Translations under genes and position numbers: made by a program | Assembly: GCA_964367685.1 (NCBI GenBank) | Contig: CAYIYM010000021.1 | Location: 1-41,251 of the forward strand | Source of the DNA: CAUPWF01 sp964367685 | GTDB taxonomy: Bacteria > Bacillota > Clostridia > Lachnospirales > Lachnospiraceae | Length of the DNA: 41,251 nucleotides | Direction: 5' to 3' | The notes under the pieces: model-generated | Database searches by the model: none | What the model was told of the DNA's origin: nothing | The model's input: the letters and a program-made list of their open reading frames with translations, nothing else | Part shown: in pieces, positions 1 through 8,965 of the stretch | Layout of the letters: each line of letters begins with the position of its first letter | Numbering within the stretch: the first letter of the stretch is position 1

Positions 1-61
1 AGGTATGATGTTTAAATAATTTCTTGTATGCAGTTTTGAAGGTATATATCTTCAGGTTTAA

Positions 62-134
62 TCCTCAATAGCTCAGTTGGTAGAGCACTCGGCTGTTAAC
101 CGAGTTGTCGCTGGTTCGAGTCCAGCTTGGGGAG
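62..134 (+). tRNA. tRNA-Asn (GTT)
   Basis: A 73-nt cloverleaf reads directly from the sequence. The acceptor arms 62-68 and 127-133 pair fully with one G-T wobble, and G134 is the discriminator. The anticodon stem CTCGG/CCGAG holds a GTT anticodon. The T arm carries the usual GGTTCGAGTCC core. The CCA end is not encoded. It is the first of three closely spaced tRNA genes that are probably co-transcribed. Confidence 0.97.
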
Positions 135-176
135 TTAAGACATACACAATATAGTATGTTTTGAATAAAATAGTAA

Positions 177-248
177 GGCCCCTTGGTCAAGCGGTTAAGA
201 CATCGCCCTTTCACGGCGGTAACACGGGTTCGATTCCCGTAGGGGTCA
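177..248 (+). tRNA. tRNA-Glu (TTC)
   Basis: A 72-nt cloverleaf. The acceptor arms 177-183 and 241-247 pair without mismatch and A248 is the discriminator. The anticodon loop CTTTCAC gives anticodon TTC, and the T loop is GTTCGATTC. It lies 42 nt after tRNA-Asn with no terminator between them, so a common transcript is likely. CCA is not encoded. Confidence 0.97.
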
Positions 249-291
249 TTAATAAATTGCAGTAATGCAATTTATTGTTATAATTAAATAA

Positions 292-362
292 GGCGCCATA
301 GCCAAGTGGTAAGGCGTGGGACTGCAACTCCCTGATCACCAGTTCAAATCTGGTTGGCGCCT
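292..362 (+). tRNA. tRNA-Cys (GCA)
   Basis: A 71-nt cloverleaf. The acceptor arms 292-298 and 355-361 pair perfectly, the anticodon is GCA, and the discriminator is T362. U73 is a known identity element of tRNA-Cys, which supports the call. It is the last of the three tRNAs and is followed at once by a terminator. Confidence 0.97.
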
Positions 363-369
363 CTTTTTC

Positions 370-402
370 ACCACCGATTATCATAAGATAATCGGTGGTT
401 TT
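370..402 (+). terminator. Rho-independent terminator of the tRNA cluster
   Basis: A perfect 13-bp stem (370-382 with 387-399) closes a four-base loop and runs into a short T tract. It begins 8 nt after tRNA-Cys, so it ends the tRNA transcript. Confidence 0.85.
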
Positions 403-485
403 ATGTATTTTATAAAAGATAACTCCCGTGAGAAAGTTGATTGACTTAAAAGAATCTTATATTTAAAGAATCACTTCGAATTAAC

Positions 486-515
486 TTGATATTATAGTGG
501 TTTTTTGTATATAAT
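486..515 (+). promoter_or_regulatory. Candidate sigma-A promoter
   Basis: TTGATA (486-491), an 18-nt spacer and TATAAT (510-515), upstream of the gene at 586. The rest of 403-585 is AT-rich with no further feature that I can support. Confidence 0.45.
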
Positions 516-585
516 AAATAGGTATGTAATAATACTAAATCAAATAGATATTGTTATAAAATTAACGAATAGGAAAATGAAATAA

Positions 586-1686
586 ATGAATGCAAAAATG
601 AAATACAAAATGAGAACTATATTTGTTCAAGCGACAAAAATTATGCTTGGAAGTAGTATGGCAATGTTCTTGGCAATGCTCCTTGGATTAGAGAATGGCA
701 ATTCAGCTGGAATCGTAGCTTTGCTTACACTGGTAACTACAAAACTTGAAACACTCCGCCTTTCACTGTATCGAATCATTACATACGTTTGTACAGTGCT
801 TGTATCAATCCTTATATTTCAAAGTATTGACAGTATTTGGGTTGCATATGGAGTATTTATATTTATTGTTGTATTATGTTCGGAGTACGTGGGATGGAAA
901 GCTACAATCTCTGTTAATGCAGTAATAGGGACACATTTCCTAACATCTCAGGACTTTAGTGTGGCATTTATATTAAACGAATTTATGTTGGTTCTGATTG
1001 GAATTTCAACGGCAATAATTCTTAACTTCTTTAGTAGAAATAGCTATGATGAAGATGTCCTAATCCATAATATGAAGTATACGGAGAAGAAGCTTCAAGA
1101 AATACTTTCAGAATTAAGCCAATACCTAAGATGCGAACAGATGGATCGTGATGTTTGGGTGGACACAAGAGATTTGGAAGAAAAACTAGAACACTTTATA
1201 GAGCAAGCCTGTGAATATGGGAATAATACATTTAAAAAAGATGGGAATTACTATGAGAAATATTTCGAGATGCGATTGATGCAGTTGAGTATTTTGCATA
1301 ATCTCCACTATGAATTGAAAAAAATGAGATCAATGCCTTCAGAAGCAAAAATAATCTCTAATTTTATGTTAGAAATTAAAGAGCATGTGGTTGATTTAGA
1401 GAATCCGAGAGAGGAAATCCTTAAGTTAGAAAGAACTTTTGGAGATATTTTGACCCATGAGATGCCTAAAAATATTGAAGAGTTAGAAGGCAGAGCAAAG
1501 CTGTACCATATCTTAATGGATTTAGAAGAATTCTTGATGCATAAGATGAGATTTGTAGAACTTGTATCTGCAACTACAAGATATAAAAAGGATTATCACA
1601 ATGTAGAAAAAATAGAAAATGAAAAAGTAGATATGAAAAATCAACAGAAGAAAGTAATTAAAAAGAAAGAAATCATAGAAGTTTAA
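586..1686 (+). CDS. Aromatic acid exporter (ArAE/FUSC-like) family membrane protein
   Basis: A 366-residue protein resembling the Gram-positive ArAE_1 proteins such as B. subtilis YqjA. Residues about 15-150 form four to six hydrophobic segments, with a loop rich in T, K and L (residues 48-58) typical of FUSC-type proteins. The rest is a long, charged, helical cytoplasmic half (from about 155) ending in a Lys/Glu-rich tail. The family is named after aromatic acid exporters, but substrates of Firmicute members are largely untested. The ribosome site before ATG 586 is weak; ATG 598, four codons later, is a possible alternative. The next gene follows after 19 nt, so co-transcription is likely. 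Confidence 0.75.
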   Translation: MNAKMKYKMRTIFVQATKIMLGSSMAMFLAMLLGLENGNSAGIVALLTLVTTKLETLRLSLYRIITYVCTVLVSILIFQSIDSIWVAYGVFIFIVVLCSEYVGWKATISVNAVIGTHFLTSQDFSVAFILNEFMLVLIGISTAIILNFFSRNSYDEDVLIHNMKYTEKKLQEILSELSQYLRCEQMDRDVWVDTRDLEEKLEHFIEQACEYGNNTFKKDGNYYEKYFEMRLMQLSILHNLHYELKKMRSMPSEAKIISNFMLEIKEHVVDLENPREEILKLERTFGDILTHEMPKNIEELEGRAKLYHILMDLEEFLMHKMRFVELVSATTRYKKDYHNVEKIENEKVDMKNQQKKVIKKKEIIEV

Positions 1687-1705
1687 ACCAAAGGGGGATA
1701 ATAGT

Positions 1706-2263
1706 ATGAAATTAATGATTGCTTCGGATATCCACGGTTCCGCGTATTATGCAAGAAAGTTAATGGAGGCATTTGAAAGAGAGGGTGCTGATCGTCTACT
1801 GTTACTCGGAGATTTGTTGTATCATGGACCAAGAAACGATCTTCCAAAAGAATATGCAACACAGGAAGTTTATGAATTGCTAAATAAAAAGAAAGATTAT
1901 ATTTTAGCAGTAAGAGGGAACTGTGATGCAGAAATAGATCAAGTGATGTTCGACTTTCCTATGATGGCAGATTATACAACGATCCCAGTTACTACAACAA
2001 AGGGAGAAATTAAGGTTATATTTGCAACCCATGGCCACTTGTATGGGGAAGAAAATCCACCACATTTAAATAGTGGCGATATTTTGTTAAATGGACACAC
2101 ACATATACCAGCTTGTAATGAGTATGAGAATTTTATCTATATGAATCCTGGTTCCGTATCAATACCACGAGGTGAGAGTGATCATGGATATATGAGCTTT
2201 GAACAAGGGAAATTTGAGTGGAAGAATATGGATGGAGAAGTATATCGCACATACATTATTTAA
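1706..2263 (+). CDS. yfcE: YfcE/MJ0936-type metallophosphodiesterase
   Basis: A 185-residue calcineurin-like phosphoesterase of the small YfcE family, which hydrolyses phosphodiesters with a two-metal centre. All metal-binding blocks are present in order: D8-x-H10 at the N terminus, LLLGD near residue 36, RGNCD near residue 71, ATHGH near residue 110 and NGHTH near residue 130. A strong GGGGGA ribosome site stands before ATG 1706. The length matches the family. It lies between the ArAE gene and the aminopeptidase in the same direction. The physiological substrate is unknown. Confidence 0.88.
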   Translation: MKLMIASDIHGSAYYARKLMEAFEREGADRLLLLGDLLYHGPRNDLPKEYATQEVYELLNKKKDYILAVRGNCDAEIDQVMFDFPMMADYTTIPVTTTKGEIKVIFATHGHLYGEENPPHLNSGDILLNGHTHIPACNEYENFIYMNPGSVSIPRGESDHGYMSFEQGKFEWKNMDGEVYRTYII

Positions 2264-2276
2264 TTAAATATGAAAG

Positions 2277-3545
2277 ATGAGGAATGAAATGGAGACGGGA
2301 TTTTTTATAGGTAACAGACAAGATCTATATGAGACATTAGAAAATGGAAGTGTATTTTTATCATTTGCAGGAGTGGATAAGCATAGAACTGCAGATGCAA
2401 ATTATATTTTTTTCCCAAATAGAAACTTTGTATATTTGACAGGTTTAGACGGAGTAGAATTGACACACTTCATTTTAATGGCAGAGAAAACAGAAGAAGG
2501 TGTTACGGAAACAATCTTTTCACTTCCTCCAGATATGATGTTAGAACGATGGAATGGGAGACGATTAAAGGCAGAGGAAATTACTCAAAAAAGTGGAATT
2601 GAAAATATCAAAGATGTGGCAAGTTTTGATTCTTATTTTCATGATGTAGTATACTCTGGAAAAATAAAGAGTGTAGTATTAGATTTATGCAAAGAGTTTG
2701 TAGATCAAGATGATGATAAGGCGCATAAATTTGCAAAGGAACTGGCGGCAAAATATCCAGGAATTAAGATTGACAACTGTCATAGACAGTTACGAAAGCA
2801 AAGAACATATAAGAAACCTTGTGAAATTCAGGCTATGCGCAAAGCTATTGCAATCACAAAGTCTGGAATCGAGGCCATGATGAAGTCTTCGAAGCCAGGA
2901 ATGTATGAATATGAATATAAGGCAGAATTTGATTATCAGCTTACAAAGCAAGGTGTGTTAGAGCCAGGATTCTTATCTATCATTAGTGCAGGCGATAATA
3001 ATTTTAGTATTCACTATTATGGATATCAAGGACAGGCAAAAGACGGAGATATGGTTCTGAATGATGTAGGTGCAATCTATGATGGTATCTGTTGTGATAT
3101 TTCTCGTGGATGGCCATGTAATGGTATATTTGACGAAAGACAAAGATTACTGTATGAATGTGCTTATAAGACATCAGAGTACTTATTTGGAATTATTAAA
3201 CCAGGAATGGTGATGCGTGATGTAGACCGTTTAAGTCATGAGTACTGTGCCAAAGAATTGGTAAAAATCGGCTTACTAGATGATGTGAAAAATGTAAAGA
3301 AATATATGTGGCATGGTGGTGCTCACCATGTAGGATATGATGTACATGATCAAATTGCAGTAGATAAATATATGGAAGCAAATATGATTTTCTGTGTAGA
3401 TGTTGGAATCTATGTTGAGGAGTGGGGAATTGGCTTCCGATTAGAAGATAACTGTCTTGTTACAGAAACAGGTTGCGAGAACCTATCGGCTAGTGTACCA
3501 AGAACTATCGAGGAAATTGAAGCACTAATGAGGAAATCAAAATAA
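2277..3545 (+). CDS. Xaa-Pro aminopeptidase-like M24 metallopeptidase
   Basis: A protein of about 420 residues with an aminopeptidase P N-terminal domain (roughly 1-175) and a pita-bread M24 catalytic domain. The five metal ligands are visible in order: D in NDVGAIYDG, D in CDISRGWP, H in GGAHHVGYDVHD, E in YVEEWGIGF and E in FRLEDN. M24B enzymes release N-terminal residues ahead of proline, here in the cytosol since no signal peptide is seen. The start is uncertain. AGGA at 2280-2283 fits ATG 2289 (METGFF) better than ATG 2277. A bidirectional terminator follows. Confidence 0.88.
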   Translation: MRNEMETGFFIGNRQDLYETLENGSVFLSFAGVDKHRTADANYIFFPNRNFVYLTGLDGVELTHFILMAEKTEEGVTETIFSLPPDMMLERWNGRRLKAEEITQKSGIENIKDVASFDSYFHDVVYSGKIKSVVLDLCKEFVDQDDDKAHKFAKELAAKYPGIKIDNCHRQLRKQRTYKKPCEIQAMRKAIAITKSGIEAMMKSSKPGMYEYEYKAEFDYQLTKQGVLEPGFLSIISAGDNNFSIHYYGYQGQAKDGDMVLNDVGAIYDGICCDISRGWPCNGIFDERQRLLYECAYKTSEYLFGIIKPGMVMRDVDRLSHEYCAKELVKIGLLDDVKNVKKYMWHGGAHHVGYDVHDQIAVDKYMEANMIFCVDVGIYVEEWGIGFRLEDNCLVTETGCENLSASVPRTIEEIEALMRKSK

Positions 3546-3560
3546 AGAGGAAATAGAAAG

Positions 3561-3604
3561 AAGGGTGTATCTACATTTATCGAATGTAGATACGCCCTTT
3601 CTTT
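3561..3604. terminator. Bidirectional terminator between convergent genes
   Basis: A 17-bp stem (3561-3577 with 3583-3599, one G-T wobble) with a five-base loop, preceded by an A-rich run and followed by a T-rich one. It sits between the stops of the M24 peptidase (+) and the methyltransferase (-) and can serve both. Confidence 0.88.
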
Positions 3605-3616
3605 GTTAGAAGTTTT

Positions 3617-4477
3617 TTATTTTGAGCTCCAGCGTCCAGATGCTCCGCAAGGTAATACTAAGTTATTTGACTGTACACGCAATCCGATTTCTTGAGATTC
3701 TACAGTGCCCTTATATTTTGCTAATTCTATCGATAACATATAGGTTAACACAGCTGGTGCAAGACCAGTAGTATAAGAATTCACTAAGAAAAATAATGGA
3801 TCATCTGATAGAATTTTTGTACACAATTGAATAAATGGATGGATAGATTCTTCGATTTTCCAAATCTCTCCCTTTGGACCTCTACCGTAAGAAGGTGGAT
3901 CCATGATGATAGCATCATACTTATTTCCGCGGCGAATTTCACGTTCTACAAATTTAATACAATCGTCTACTAGCCAGCGAATTGGTTTACTATCTAACCC
4001 TGAAGAAGCTGCATTTTCCTTTGCCCAAGTTACCATACCCTTAGATGCATCTACGTGGGTTACGCTAGCACCTGCTGCTGCTGCAGCGAGTGTTGCACCA
4101 CCTGTGTAAGCAAAAAGATTCAATACTTTGATAGGTCTGCCTGCATTTTTAATTTTATCGCCGAACCAATCCCAGTTTGTTGCTTGCTCAGGGAATAATC
4201 CTGTGTGTTTGAAGTTAAATGGCTTTAAGTTAAATGTTAAGTCTTTATAATTGATTTGCCATTGCTCAGGAAGGTCGAAAAATTCCCATTCTCCACCACC
4301 GGCTGCACTTCTATGATAATGTGCATTTGGCTTCTTCCATCCTTTATCTAGTCTAGGTGTATTCCATAAGACTTGTGGGTCTGGACGTACTAACAAGTAG
4401 TTCCCCCAAGATTCTAATTTTTCTCCATTAGATGTATCGATTACATTGTAATCTTTCCAACCATCTGCTATCCACAT
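3617..4477 (-). CDS. Class I SAM-dependent methyltransferase, RlmI-like (PF10672 type)
   Basis: A 286-residue methyltransferase of the family containing RlmI/YccW rRNA cytosine-5 methyltransferases. It has the Rossmann motif I VLNLFAYTGGATLAAA near residues 118-134, the acidic ribose-binding residue in THVDAS, and the catalytic-region DPPSYGRGPKGE near residue 193. No N-terminal PUA domain is present, unlike full-length RlmI, so the RNA target may differ. A GAGG ribosome site lies 7 nt before ATG 4477. The gene is divergent from fbp and convergent with the M24 peptidase. The methylated substrate is inferred only from the family. Confidence 0.82.
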   Translation of the reverse strand: MWIADGWKDYNVIDTSNGEKLESWGNYLLVRPDPQVLWNTPRLDKGWKKPNAHYHRSAAGGGEWEFFDLPEQWQINYKDLTFNLKPFNFKHTGLFPEQATNWDWFGDKIKNAGRPIKVLNLFAYTGGATLAAAAAGASVTHVDASKGMVTWAKENAASSGLDSKPIRWLVDDCIKFVEREIRRGNKYDAIIMDPPSYGRGPKGEIWKIEESIHPFIQLCTKILSDDPLFFLVNSYTTGLAPAVLTYMLSIELAKYKGTVESQEIGLRVQSNNLVLPCGASGRWSSK

Positions 4478-4664
4478 AAGTGTACCTCAACTTTCATCTA
4501 TCTGTGTTCTTATATTTACTGTTTTACGTTAAAGAATTGTAGTATGACATTGTTCTTTAAATCTACTGTATTATAGCAAACTAATCAAATTTATACAAGA
4601 GAAGCAAAGGCGATTGACACAAAAATCAATAGATGTTAGGATGAAAAATAGAGAGGGAGGTAAT

Positions 4665-6620
4665 ATGAACATGGATAATTTTGAAATGAAGTATTTGAAT
4701 AAATTAGCAGAGTTATACCCGAATGTAGCAGCCGCATCGACAGAGATTATTAATCTACAAGCTATATTGAATTTACCAAAAGGAACGGAGCATTTTCTTA
4801 CGGATGTACATGGTGAACATGAGGCATTTGCCCATGTACTTAAGAATGGATCAGGATCGGTAAGAAGGAAAATTAATGATATTTTTGGACATACATTAAG
4901 TGTAGAAGATAAGCAGCTCTTGTCTACCTTAATCTATTATCCAAAGGAAAAGGTGAATCTTGTTATCAAGGACATGAAAAATCCAAACGATTGGTACAAG
5001 ATTACATTGTATCGATTAGTTGAGGTTTGTAAGAGAATTAGTAGCAAATACACAAGATCTAAAGTACGAAAGGCATTACCAAAAGAATTTGCTTATGTAA
5101 TTGAAGAATTAATTACTGAGAAAGTGGAAGTGATTGATAAGGAAACCTACTATAATGCAATTATAGAAACAATTATTCATACTCAACGTGCGGAGGCGTT
5201 CATCGTGGCATTGAGTGAATTAATCCAACGTTTAATTATTGACCATTTACATTTACTAGGGGATATTTACGATAGAGGACCAGGTCCTCATATTATTATG
5301 GATCAGCTAATGGAATATCATTCGGTAGACATCCAGTGGGGAAACCATGATGTTTTATGGATGGGGGCCGCAGCTGGGCAACAAGCGTGTATCGCTAATG
5401 TAATTCGCATCTGTGCAAGATATGGAAATTTAGATATTTTAGAAGAGGGATATGGAGTGAATCTATTGCCACTTGCAACCTATGCACTACATCACTATGG
5501 AGATGATCCTTGTGAGTGCTTTACATTGAAGGCAAATGCGAATAATACAATGGAGAGTAAAGTGAATCTGTGCATGCATAAGGCTATTTCTATTTTACAA
5601 TTCAAATTAGAGGGCTTATTGATTGACCAGTATCCAGAATTTGAAATGGAATCACGTAAACAATTACATCTTATTAACTACGAGAAGAAGACCATAGAAA
5701 TTGATGGAAAGACATATTCAATGTTGGATACTAGATTTCCAACCATAGATCCTGAAAATCCATATCAGCTATCGGAAGAAGAAGTGCATATTATGGGGAG
5801 GTTAGAACGTGCCTTTTTAAATTGTGAGAAATTACAAAAGCATGCAAAATTTTTGTTGGCAAAAGGCGGCTTGTACAAAGTATATAATAACAACTTGCTT
5901 TATCATGGTTGTGTATTGTTGAATGAAGATGGAAGTCTTAGAGAAATCGAATTATTTGGCAATAAATATAAAGGGAAAGCGTGGTATGATCTCTTAGATG
6001 CATATATACGCCAAGGATTTACGGCTGTAGATCACGAGCAGCGAGACATAGGGAAGAACATGATGTGGTATATATGGCTACATGACAATTCTCCTCTGTT
6101 TGGAAAAGATAAGATGGCAACTTTTGAGCGCTATTTCATAGAAGATAAAGAAACACATAAGGAGAAGAAGAATCCATATTACGCTCTGTTAGAGAATGAA
6201 AATGTAGTACATTCTATTTTGGAAGAGTTTGAAGTCGATATAGTTCAAGGGCATATTATTAATGGCCATGTACCTGTAAGGAGTTGCTTAGGAGAAAGTC
6301 CTGTAAAATGTAATGGGAAAGTATTTGTAATTGATGGCGGATTCTCCAAAGCGTATCAATCACAGACAGGAATTGCAGGCTATACGTTGGTATATAATAG
6401 TTATGGATTGATTCTAGTTGCTCACAACCCGTTTATATCTACCGAGGATGCAATTGAAATGGAATCAGATATCCATTCAGACAGTGTTGTAATCCAGCGT
6501 GTGTTACGAAGAAAAGTTGTACGAGATACAGATAATGGGAGAAAAATTGAAGAAGCGGTTCATGAATTAGAACGATTGTTAGAAGCCTATCGATCGGGCG
6601 AGATTGTAGAGCGGGCGTAA
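4665..6620 (+). CDS. fbp: Fructose-1,6-bisphosphatase class III
   Basis: A 651-residue enzyme of the Firmicute class III FBPase family, which hydrolyses fructose-1,6-bisphosphate to fructose-6-phosphate in gluconeogenesis. The metallophosphatase-like blocks are visible: LTDVHGEHEAF near residue 45, LLGDIYDRGPGPH near residue 200, VQWGNHD-like IQWGNHDVLWMG near residue 225, and late histidines in GHIINGHVPV near residue 545. The frame is open back to a TTG at 4614. The start was set at ATG 4665 because GAGGGAGG at 4653-4660 stands 4 nt before it and the family begins there. The 187-nt gap upstream (4478-4664) contains no promoter I can place with confidence. Confidence 0.95.
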   Translation: MNMDNFEMKYLNKLAELYPNVAAASTEIINLQAILNLPKGTEHFLTDVHGEHEAFAHVLKNGSGSVRRKINDIFGHTLSVEDKQLLSTLIYYPKEKVNLVIKDMKNPNDWYKITLYRLVEVCKRISSKYTRSKVRKALPKEFAYVIEELITEKVEVIDKETYYNAIIETIIHTQRAEAFIVALSELIQRLIIDHLHLLGDIYDRGPGPHIIMDQLMEYHSVDIQWGNHDVLWMGAAAGQQACIANVIRICARYGNLDILEEGYGVNLLPLATYALHHYGDDPCECFTLKANANNTMESKVNLCMHKAISILQFKLEGLLIDQYPEFEMESRKQLHLINYEKKTIEIDGKTYSMLDTRFPTIDPENPYQLSEEEVHIMGRLERAFLNCEKLQKHAKFLLAKGGLYKVYNNNLLYHGCVLLNEDGSLREIELFGNKYKGKAWYDLLDAYIRQGFTAVDHEQRDIGKNMMWYIWLHDNSPLFGKDKMATFERYFIEDKETHKEKKNPYYALLENENVVHSILEEFEVDIVQGHIINGHVPVRSCLGESPVKCNGKVFVIDGGFSKAYQSQTGIAGYTLVYNSYGLILVAHNPFISTEDAIEMESDIHSDSVVIQRVLRRKVVRDTDNGRKIEEAVHELERLLEAYRSGEIVERA

Positions 6621-6673
6621 AGAGTTACAAGTAAGATAGGCGAAAAATGAAACAAAGGAGTTGAGGGATAGGT

Positions 6674-7531
6674 ATGACAATGGGAATAAAGAAGCCCCGT
6701 ATTGTAATTACTGGAGGAAGTGGTTTCTTAGCAAAACGTATAGTAAGGCAATTAGAAAATCGATATGAAATTTTAACACCATCACATGCCGAACTATCAA
6801 TTGAAACAAAAGAAGCATGTATAAATTATATGGAGAAGCATCGTCCTGAGATTGTAATTCATTGTGCAGCAATTTCATCCACAGTTGAATGTGAAGCCCA
6901 TCCCAAACATGGGTATAATGTAAATGTGGCAGGAAGCATTCATATTGCAATTGCATGCGCACATGTAAATAGTAAAATGATTTATGCGAGTTCGGATCAA
7001 GTATATAATGCACGAGAGGGCAAAGAAGGTGGAGTGGAAACAGAAGAGCTAAACCCAGTCAATGTCTATGGAATCTACAAACTAGAAGCGGAGGCTCACG
7101 TCATTGACATTGCAAAGGCTGTTTGCTTAAGATTACCGTGGATGTGTGATAAAGTAGAGCAGAGGGGAGAGGTACACCCTGACTTTTTCTCTAATTTAAT
7201 AAAAGCGCTAGAGCAAGGGAATCAAATTACAGCATCAAAACAAGAATACCGTAGTATAACAAATGTGAATGACATTGCTGCAAATATAGAGCATACATTT
7301 ACTCTTCCGGCTGGTGTATATAACTTTGGAGCAGATACAGCACTAAGTGTATATGAGATTTATGAGGAAGTAATTAAGCGATTAGAAAGAAAGTGTAATT
7401 GTAAGTATGGAACTCAATTAGTAGAAGGGGAGAATAAGAAAAACCTTCGTATGAATATGGAAAAATTAAATAAACACGGGATTTACTTTGATGATGTGGT
7501 AACAAGCATATCTAAATTAGTATCATTATAA
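6674..7531 (+). CDS. NAD(P)-dependent sugar-nucleotide reductase/epimerase-like (RmlD-type SDR)
   Basis: A 285-residue extended short-chain dehydrogenase. It has the nucleotide-binding GGSGFLAKR near residues 15-23, the typical CAAISST after the fourth strand, YASSDQVY near residue 105, and the catalytic Y-x-x-x-K in VYGIYKLEAE near residue 135. The closest family is dTDP-4-dehydrorhamnose reductase (RmlD), but no other rhamnose gene is nearby, so the substrate is open. GAGGG precedes ATG 6674; ATG 6680 is an alternative. It follows fbp by 53 nt and probably shares its transcript. Confidence 0.75.
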   Translation: MTMGIKKPRIVITGGSGFLAKRIVRQLENRYEILTPSHAELSIETKEACINYMEKHRPEIVIHCAAISSTVECEAHPKHGYNVNVAGSIHIAIACAHVNSKMIYASSDQVYNAREGKEGGVETEELNPVNVYGIYKLEAEAHVIDIAKAVCLRLPWMCDKVEQRGEVHPDFFSNLIKALEQGNQITASKQEYRSITNVNDIAANIEHTFTLPAGVYNFGADTALSVYEIYEEVIKRLERKCNCKYGTQLVEGENKKNLRMNMEKLNKHGIYFDDVVTSISKLVSL

Positions 7532-7552
7532 ATTGAAATCAGAATCCAAATA

Positions 7553-7600
7553 AATAAAACTGTACGTTGTTCTCAAAATTGAACAATGTACAGTTTTATT
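7553..7600. terminator. Bidirectional terminator between convergent genes
   Basis: A 20-bp stem (7553-7572 with 7581-7600, one G-T wobble) with an eight-base loop and A/T-rich flanks. Its right arm overlaps the stop codon of the reverse-strand ABC ATPase at 7596-7598, so it ends both transcripts. Confidence 0.87.
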
Positions 7601-8180
7601 CTCTTTTTGGAAGTGTTATATAGTGATCGACACCTAGTAATTGGCACTCGTCTTCTTGGTGAGTTACAAAAATAATGGTGCGATTACGTCTATGTTTGAG
7701 TAGAAAATGAATAGCGACTGATTTACTTTCGTCATCTAGACCTTTAAATGGTTCGTCTAAGACTAGGATATCCCAATTACTTAAGATGGCACGAAGGAGC
7801 GCGACCCTGCGTTTCATTCCACCTGACAATTCAGAAACTAAATGATTTGTGAATTCAGAAAGTCCAACATCCTCAAGTGCAGATTGAATCACATTCTTAT
7901 CTATCTGTGTGGCGATGCGAATATTGGCTAGTCCACTTAAGTGTTCAAGAAGTCGATCTTCTTGGAATACAGCTCGGATTTCCCGCCCGTCTAGTCCTAA
8001 TATCTCACCCCTATCTGGTGATTCGAGACCCATTATAAGGCGAAGGAGGGTGGTTTTCCCCACACCCGAAGGCGCTAATAGTGCGGTGATCTTTCCCAGC
8101 TCAATTGAGGAAGAGAAGTCTTGAAATACAATAGTGCTGTTGTATGATTTGTCAATATGTTTGAATTCAATATAAGACAT
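7596..8180 (-). CDS. ABC importer ATPase, SsuB/TauB-like
   Basis: A 194-residue ABC ATPase, short for the family (about 240). It has Walker A LLAPSGVGKTTLL near residue 35, Q-loop AVFQED near residue 70, signature LSGGMKRRVALLRA near residue 118, Walker B ILVLDEPFKGLD near residue 138 and the H-loop VTHQEDE near residue 172. AGGAGG precedes ATG 8180. It energises the permease encoded just upstream (8-nt gap). Members of this subfamily import sulfonates, nitrate, taurine or thiamine precursors; the sequence does not decide between them. Confidence 0.9.
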   Translation of the reverse strand: MSYIEFKHIDKSYNSTIVFQDFSSSIELGKITALLAPSGVGKTTLLRLIMGLESPDRGEILGLDGREIRAVFQEDRLLEHLSGLANIRIATQIDKNVIQSALEDVGLSEFTNHLVSELSGGMKRRVALLRAILSNWDILVLDEPFKGLDDESKSVAIHFLLKHRRNRTIIFVTHQEDECQLLGVDHYITLPKRE

Positions 8181-8188
8181 AGTTCCTC

Positions 8189-8965
8189 CTAAGTTCGTTG
8201 TGAATATAAATAAATCTGGTGTAGTATTTTCAGAAAGAGTCGTTCCGTAATTAAGCTAATGATTAGAATAACAATGGTCCAAGCAAAGAGGCTTGGTGTA
8301 TCAAGAAATGTTTTTGCTTGTTGAAGATGTTCTCCAATGGAGCCAGTTGGCATTCCAATTACTTCTGCAGCAATGCCAGACTTCCAACTCAATCCAATTC
8401 CAACAGAACAACTTGCATAAAGAGCAGGATATAGGTGGGGGAAGTAGAGGTATCGAATGATCTGCCTGTGATTCATCTTGAAAACAGAAACCATTTCTAG
8501 TAGTCCTTGATTGGTTTGTTGGAGTGATTGTAAAACTGTAGCATATATAATCGGAAATACAATTAAAAATGAAATAAAGATGGATAAATATTTTGTTGAA
8601 AACCATACTAAGGCAAGGATAATGAATGAAGCAACTGGAATGGTTTTTATTGTTAGGATGAATGGAGCCATTAAATCATAGAGAACACGGAAACGAGCAG
8701 AAAGGCCGGCAAAAAGAATCCCTAAACTCGCTCCAAGTAAGAATCCTGAAAAGATTCTAGCTAATGAATAGAAGATAGAGGTCCAAAAATCAGATGTAAT
8801 ACTTAATTTACATAATTGTACAAGTACTTGCAATGGTGAGACTAATAAGATTTGACTGTCTAGTGCAAGACTTCCACATTGCCAAATGGCAATCCAAAAA
8901 AGGATTGCCCATGGTTTTAGCTTTATGGTGTTGTTTTTGTCTTTATTTCGAATAATAGAAATCAT
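8189..8965 (-). CDS. ABC importer permease, SsuC/TauC-like
   Basis: A protein of about 258 residues with five or six membrane helices of the binding-protein-dependent inner-membrane component family. The cytoplasmic EAA-like loop is near residue 160 (VSVFKMNHRQIIRYLYFPHL), and KSGIAAEVIGMP near residue 200 is typical of SsuC-type permeases. The frame is open to a TTG at 8986. ATG 8965 is preferred, but the GGAGG at 8984-8980 lies 14 nt before it, longer than ideal. It overlaps the 3' end of the binding-protein gene by 23 nt, which implies translational coupling. Confidence 0.88.
   Translation of the reverse strand: MISIIRNKDKNNTIKLKPWAILFWIAIWQCGSLALDSQILLVSPLQVLVQLCKLSITSDFWTSIFYSLARIFSGFLLGASLGILFAGLSARFRVLYDLMAPFILTIKTIPVASFIILALVWFSTKYLSIFISFLIVFPIIYATVLQSLQQTNQGLLEMVSVFKMNHRQIIRYLYFPHLYPALYASCSVGIGLSWKSGIAAEVIGMPTGSIGEHLQQAKTFLDTPSLFAWTIVILIISLITERLFLKILHQIYLYSQRT

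Noticed and set aside
1..61. Remnant of an rRNA operon before the tRNAs
   Set aside because: Only 61 nt are available and no 5S-like sequence could be recognised.
4614..4664. N-terminal extension of Fbp from TTG 4614
   Set aside because: A strong ribosome site (4653-4660) and the conserved family start support ATG 4665.
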